Source of the DNA: Halichondria panicea
Taxonomy: Eukaryota; Porifera; Demospongiae; Suberitida; Halichondriidae
Direction: 5' to 3'
Length of the DNA: 64,000 nt
Assembly (NCBI RefSeq): GCF_963675165.1
Contig: NC_087391.1
Span: 2,685,001 to 2,749,000 of the forward strand
The position numbers and the translations under genes were made by a program. Numbering within the stretch: the first letter of the stretch is position 1; each line of letters begins with the position of its first letter. A model generated the notes under the pieces. That model did not search any database, was not told where the DNA came from, and saw nothing but the letters and a program-made list of their open reading frames with translations. Below are positions 59,801 to 64,000 of the stretch, piece by piece.

Positions 59801-61008
59801 TCCACCCACTGCTCCTCTTGATAAAAATCTAAGCAACGAAGAAGAAATAATTCAACAAGCCTTGAAAGAGTCAAAGAGAGAATTTGAAGCCCAAAAATCT
59901 CTAGATGAAGAAGAGATGGAGAAGCTGATCAATATTGCCACCAATGAGAGCTTGAGGCTTTTGAAAGCATCTGAGAAAGAGAAGCAGTTGAAATTTGAAA
60001 CTTCTTTCGACAAGAAGAAAAGTACTCTAGAGAAGCAATCAGTTAAAACTTCACCGAAAACAACACAACAAGCACCTTTAGTTTCCATGTCCCCAGATTC
60101 TGAGAAAGAAAAGCAGCCGAAATTTGAAACTTCTTTCGATAAGAAGAAAACTACCCTAGAGAAGCAATCAGTCAAAACTTCACTGAAAACAACACAACAA
60201 GCACCTTTAGTTTCCATGTCCCCAATGCATGCAGTGTCCACTTCCACATCAGAGGCAGCCTCTATGTGGTTACGAAGTGCCAAAAATGAGTACGAGCAGG
60301 CCGAGGAACAACAAAAAGTTTCAGTACGTGTCAAACACTATAATTTATACAATACACATGACCAATATTGATATATCGGAGTCTGCTAAACAAAACCACC
60401 AATGTGGTATTATACCTCCCCCATTAAGCCCACGTTGGTTCCTTGACTTCTATTGGCAGGATCAAGCTTGCCTTTGTACTGAATTCTTGGAGTTAAGCTA
60501 AATCAACACGAGGCAGTATTTTTCACCCTAAAATATTGTATATCGGCGTGGGGTAGAGGCTAGTACCGTATTTTTTTTTAATGCAAACAAGGTTTGCTGT
60601 TTCAACGTACCTGATGAAAGGCTTTAACAAATTCCATGCAAACACTTATAACAATTCATGCTCATAATTATGATTATAGCTTAAGATTGATGTTTTGTGC
60701 TATACGCTACATGTGCTATTACTGTGCAGGTACAATTACCTTCTGATCTTAAAAGCAGGGAGGCATATCTCAAACGGCAACGTGATCACTTACTTAAAAT
60801 TAAGCGGCAAGCTAGAGCCAGGGACCTGGATTCCTACAACACAACTAAGAAAAAAACACCTCCAATGTCTCGCCCAGCAACACACACTTCTGACCAAAGT
60901 GCTGGATCTGTTGTCAAGCCAATAGAACATGCTATAAAGGAGAAGAAAGTTCACACAGGAGTGCTATGCAATGTCATAGCACGAAAAATGAAAGAATACC
61001 AACATTGA
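56873..61008 (+). CDS. CFAP36: Cilia- and flagella-associated protein 36 (BART-like domain protein)
   Basis: Five exons: 56873-56966, 58749-58813, 58862-58963, 59652-60323, 60730-61008. Joined: 1212 nt, 403 residues (human about 342). Residues about 1-120 form the ARL2BP/BART-like domain: VWIVDGLIGFLQSPGWTSPI, NCVVFNPGDEDKFVYVDIH, LLSKFTAELGI and LEQVLAAENVVLFNSLMVQR. This is the fold that in CFAP36/CCDC104 binds ARL3-GTP at the cilium. The rest is charged helix with an EEIIQQALKESKREFEAQ stretch and a conserved C-terminal module (LPSDLKSREAYLKRQRDHLL). The middle holds two copies of a 43-residue repeat, which accounts for much of the extra length. ATTAAA at 61072 is a plausible poly(A) signal. 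The gene converges on the SLC22-like gene, stop to stop 81 bp apart. Confidence 0.93.
57008..57489 (-). mobile_element. MITE family F, copy 2, with long terminal inverted repeats
   Basis: The left arm (AAGAGAAGAGTATCGAACTA, CGATACC, ACACAAAAAC, CAAAGTAACGTGACATC) is inverse to the right arm (ATGTTACTTTGTGCA, TTTTTGTGTAGAGG, GGTATCGGTAGTTCGAAACT). The inner block GGTGT(A/G)GTAAT and its inverse flank the centre. Lies in CFAP36 intron 1, 42 bp from exon 1. Related to 11286-11665. Confidence 0.85.
58465..58545. repeat. Short inverted element with GCCTCGGTCCCAGGCCG end
   Basis: TATAGCCTCGGTCCCAGGCC is partly inverse to AGCGAGGCTGGGAGCGAGGC. GCCTCG(A/G)TTCCAGGCCGC motifs recur at 22606, 26354, 49877 and 51003, marking ends of a common dispersed repeat. 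Confidence 0.55.
59050..59330 (-). repeat. Dispersed repeat family B, copy 4 (reverse)
   Basis: GGGTGCTGATACCTC, CCTCACTCTTGCAGCTGCCA and AGCATTCTAGTGCAGAGCTA match the copy at 15855-16400. In CFAP36 intron 3. Confidence 0.65.
59970..60227 (+). repeat. Two 129-bp tandem copies inside CFAP36 exon 4
   Basis: Each copy encodes 43 residues of the pattern SEKEKQxKFETSFDKKK, TLEKQSVKTS, KTTQQAPLVSMSP. The copies differ at a handful of positions (Leu/Pro, Ser/Thr, Pro/Leu). The reading frame is preserved because 129 is a multiple of three. Confidence 0.95.
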
Positions 61009-61089
61009 CTGTAGGACAATCCATTCAACTCCATAGACCATTATAATTATAATTATAATTATGATTGATGTATTAAAATTATTGAAAAA

Positions 61090-61757
61090 CTAAAACTTTT
61101 GACATTCCAGTTCTCTCAGTGTCTCTGGCATTGGTTGACCTAGCGTCTCTGGTAGAGTGAAGCTTAGCAAGCCGGTCAGGGTACCAACAGATCCCAGAAC
61201 CAGCATAGGAAGACCCACGCCATAGCCGACCTAATGTGCACATAGCTATGTAAGGCATTCACTGTAGCAAGAGAATTTTTGCATTTCGTATATTAAATAA
61301 AATTCGTGTGTCTAAAGTGATTAGATTTAAGGGAATGCACAACTCTATTAGGCCGCTGAGCCAATAGTAGTAAAAAGAATTACTTACCAGCAGTAAAACA
61401 ATAGGAGCAAAAAATCCTCCCAGTCGTGCTCCGATTGTTGCAACTCCAGCCCCAATGTTTCTGACTTGGGTGGGGAATAGTTCAGCTGAGTACATTAGTA
61501 AAACCAGTAGGTTTTACATAGGATTGGCAGTGGGTTTGCCCGTGTTTAGCAATATTTCAATTATTTTGACTCATGTTTAAACTGTTCTATCTCTGCAGGG
61601 AAAGGCCACATCAAGGAACTGGCTAGACAGATAGTTTATTTAGCCTTTTCTCTCTTTGTATCTCTCATTTCATAATCCATGAACATTTCAATGAATGAAT
61701 ATTGTCATTTTAAAAATTGCACTATTTCTACGTTTCACCGCTCTTTGTCTGACTGAC

Positions 61758-61790
<33 letters not shown>

Positions 61791-64000
61791 TTCTTGCCCA
61801 GCATTTGCTCCAAGTACAGCCATCTCCAGGACATTCTGCACAGGGTTTCCAAACGACTACAACCTGGATTACAAAGCGCTTCTTCAGATTTGCGATTGCT
61901 TCCACGAGGCAGATGACCTCTCAGTCTCTATTTCTCTTATACCTAGACAATTCCGCCATCTTTAATGACTCAGCAATTGCTTTGTGGCCAATTAATAATA
62001 GATAGGCGTGGCTAATAAACCGTGCGCCTAAAATCAGTGCAGCAGTGCTTTTCCAGAGCCTGAGGTGTTGCTTTTCTTCACACTGTTCAGCTCTAGCTCC
62101 CTTTCTCTGACAGGCATGCTATATGCACTGGCTAGATATCATGCTCTTAAAATGGCTATCATTTAATACTGATTCGCAAATTCAACATATCAAGCAATAT
62201 TATACTAATTATTAGTACAGAGATATTCGAGAAGATATCTGATCAGTCCTGTCTTCTCTTCTTGAACTTCTGTACTGCCTCTTGACGTTCCACTTATGCA
62301 TGTCATGATACGTAAACTGTACTTAAAAAGAAAGGGAATCCGACTAGAAAAACATTTGCAATGTGAAAAATTGCTAGGATTGGCCAGGGGAACCACAAAA
62401 AAGCGTGGGAACAAGAAATCAGACGAGAGCATAACTCCAATCCGTTACAACGTCATGAACATGTACAATACATAGTATATTAAATAATAGACTGTGTTTC
62501 AGATCCATCTATCAGCTTCCATCCACCACATCATTCCATGCAGGTCACCAGTACGGTCCGTGCATGTTACTACACATGGATGGACTGTGTATACCTGTGC
62601 TCAACACTGCATGTATTAGGAACATCAATTCATCACAAATCATCATGATTATGTGCCCGCACATTCCAAAATGGATGTATAATAAATATATAGGGATTGG
62701 TCATCACTAAATAATATATTATTGCGTGGCATAATTGGCTGGGAAAACATGGGAAAACTACCAGTAGCTACATGTGATTGACGTTGTAACGGATTGGAGT
62801 TATGCTCTCGTCTGATTTCTTGTTCCCACGCTTTTTTGTGGTTCCCCTGGCCAATCCTAGCAATTTTTCACATTGCAAATGTTTTTCTAGTCGGATGTAG
62901 ATACAAACAAAGGAGCCTGACACTGCCAGTTTACCAAACAAGGCTACTGACGTCATTATTAGACGGTTGTCATATCCTATAATTATAATATTATAATGAT
63001 ATTTTTATATTCCTACTGAGAGATAGCTCACCAAACCACTGCATACAAGCAACAGCAAGACAAGCTATCCCTCCACTGGTCAGAAACACTCCATGTAACC
63101 TCTTGCGACCAATACTAAAAGGGATAAACAGTAACAAACATTAATTTTAGTGTTTATAATTATCTCACCTGTCAAGCAAAAAGTATCCGGCAATGTATGA
63201 AGGGATCTCAACCAGCCCTGCGAGGGCAATATTTACATATCGATTGCCACCCAACTCTCCTGCACTCATCGTTAGAGCATAGTATACTAAACAGTTTGCA
63301 AACCATGTTACAAACAGGATCACGGTTCTTCGGCGAATAACCTTTCCTCTGAACAAATCCAGCACAGAGACAGGCTCTGCTGAAGTTGGGTCAGTTGGTT
63401 TCTTGAGCTCTCCTGCAGGCATCTCGACTCCATTATCTGAGGCCAGTCTTGCCAGCACTGCTCTAGCCTCCTCTTGTTGTCCATTTACCAGCAACCATCT
63501 CGGAGACTCAGGGATGACTCTTAAAATATAAACAAGCTTATTCAAATGACAATCATAAATAGGTGTAATAATAACAATGTATAACATTTTAACAGCTTAC
63601 CTCCACAATAAAAGAACTAGGAGTCCACTCAGACTGCTTACACTGCTAAACAATCTCCAGTCAGTTATCAAGTAAGCTTGTGTAGCAAGTAGTGGGTGGC
63701 ACAGAGAGTAAAAAGCATTACTTAACATAACAATCTTTGTTCTTCCTTGAGTCCCAGTGAGCTCTATCGAGAGTACATAACTTGAGAGAATCAATCCAGT
63801 AACACTCAATGCCACAAGAAATCTAAATACGACAAATATGTAATAGTTTGGAGCAACACTGTACCCAAGTCCCATAGCAGCGGTAAGAACAACTGTGGTG
63901 AAATATATTTTTCTGCGACCTATTCGATCGGCAAGTGTTCCCCAGAGCCATGCACCCAACATAGCTCCACTGAAGAATATTGATTGGGAGAGCTTGGCCA
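61090..64000 (-). CDS. SLC22-type organic ion transporter (MFS), 3' part, split by a mobile element
   Basis: Partial: the 5' end lies beyond the window. Exons on the minus strand: 64000-63601, 63519-63169, 63114-63032, 62976-62895, 61493-61388, 61230-61090. It begins near LSQSIFFSGAMLGAW in transmembrane helix 2, followed by the MFS signature WGTLADRIGRR. The first exon carries helices through about TM6. The second begins VIPESPRWLL, the SLC22 linker after TM6. Then come the second signature DSIGRKR, helices TM7-TM12, SAELFPTQVRN and the C-terminal LPETLGQPMPETL, all typical of SLC22 organic cation/anion/carnitine carriers of the plasma membrane. Substrate unknown. Exon 62976-62895 breaks off without a GT donor after VCIY, and the rest resumes at 61493 without an acceptor; the 1.4 kb between looks like an insertion. 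If real, the allele would be disrupted. Confidence 0.88.
61496..62894. mobile_element. 1.4-kb inserted element within the SLC22-like coding exon
   Basis: The outer ends are weakly inverted: TAGTAAAACCAG with TAGGATTGGCAG at the left, and the inverse of CCGACTAGAAAAAC with TAGGATTGGCCAG at the right. An inner copy at 62340-62458 is an almost exact inverse of 62777-62894 (about 118 bp), making a foldback. An AAGT tract lies at 61758-61790. Removing the segment with one AT copy rejoins the SLC22 reading frame. No transposase-like ORF was recognised. Confidence 0.7.
61758..61790. repeat. (TAAG)8 microsatellite
   Basis: Eight perfect TAAG units lie inside the element inserted in the SLC22-like gene. 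Confidence 0.95.

Noticed and set aside
59852-60334. 160-residue minus-strand ORF with repeated Ser/Cys-rich units
   Set aside because: Exact antisense of the tandem repeat in CFAP36 exon 4.
61491-62896. An AT-AC (minor spliceosome) intron in the SLC22-like gene
   Set aside because: Boundaries AT...AC would keep frame, but the 5' end lacks the ATATCCTT consensus, and the join loses two residues of the conserved Y-x-Y-S-A-E-L-F motif that the insertion model keeps.

Overview
This window is intron-rich nuclear DNA from an animal, most likely a sponge (Porifera, probably a demosponge). The animal assignment rests on the gene set: CFAP36, EAPP, a CCDC88/girdin-type protein, C/EBP, SLC22, SLC3A and PLB1. 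Exons are small and bounded by GT-AG introns, base composition is moderately AT-rich, and many miniature inverted-repeat transposons (MITEs) fill the introns. The sponge call is an inference from gene content and texture; no marker gene proves it.

Layout. 522-6048 (+): UGP2, UDP-glucose pyrophosphorylase, 10 exons, complete. 6500-13549 (-) and 13853-20194 (-): two tandem single-domain PLB1-type phospholipase B genes with the same 16-exon structure; the downstream copy has a 2-bp frameshift. 20743-21537 (+): a C/EBP-like bZIP factor, divergent from the second PLB gene. 23694-25610 (-): an intronless SLC3A1/rBAT-like type II membrane protein of the alpha-amylase fold with a full catalytic triad. 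25734-28358 (+): EAPP, five exons, head-to-head with SLC3A (123 bp between start codons). 28779-44545 (+): a 24-exon CCDC88/girdin/Daple-like gene of about 1692 residues, with an N-terminal HOOK domain, long coiled coil, basic patch and two candidate G-alpha binding motifs. 47284-48267 (+): an intronless, membrane-anchored class I SAM methyltransferase of unknown substrate. 50674-55930 (+): DGLUCY, D-glutamate cyclase, four exons. 56873-61008 (+): CFAP36, five exons. 61090-64000 (-): 3' part of an SLC22-type transporter whose coding exon appears to be split by a 1.4-kb mobile element.

Exon models were joined by hand. Every join keeps codon phase, and all complete genes except the frameshifted PLB copy add up to an uninterrupted reading frame of about the length expected for the family. 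The non-genic space and large introns hold at least ten recurring repeat families, several nested inside each other. No rRNA, tRNA or CRISPR array was recognised. The genes are a mixed set (sugar nucleotide, lipid, amino-acid, cilium and signalling functions) and do not form one pathway; the clearest local relationships are the PLB tandem duplication and the two divergent gene pairs.
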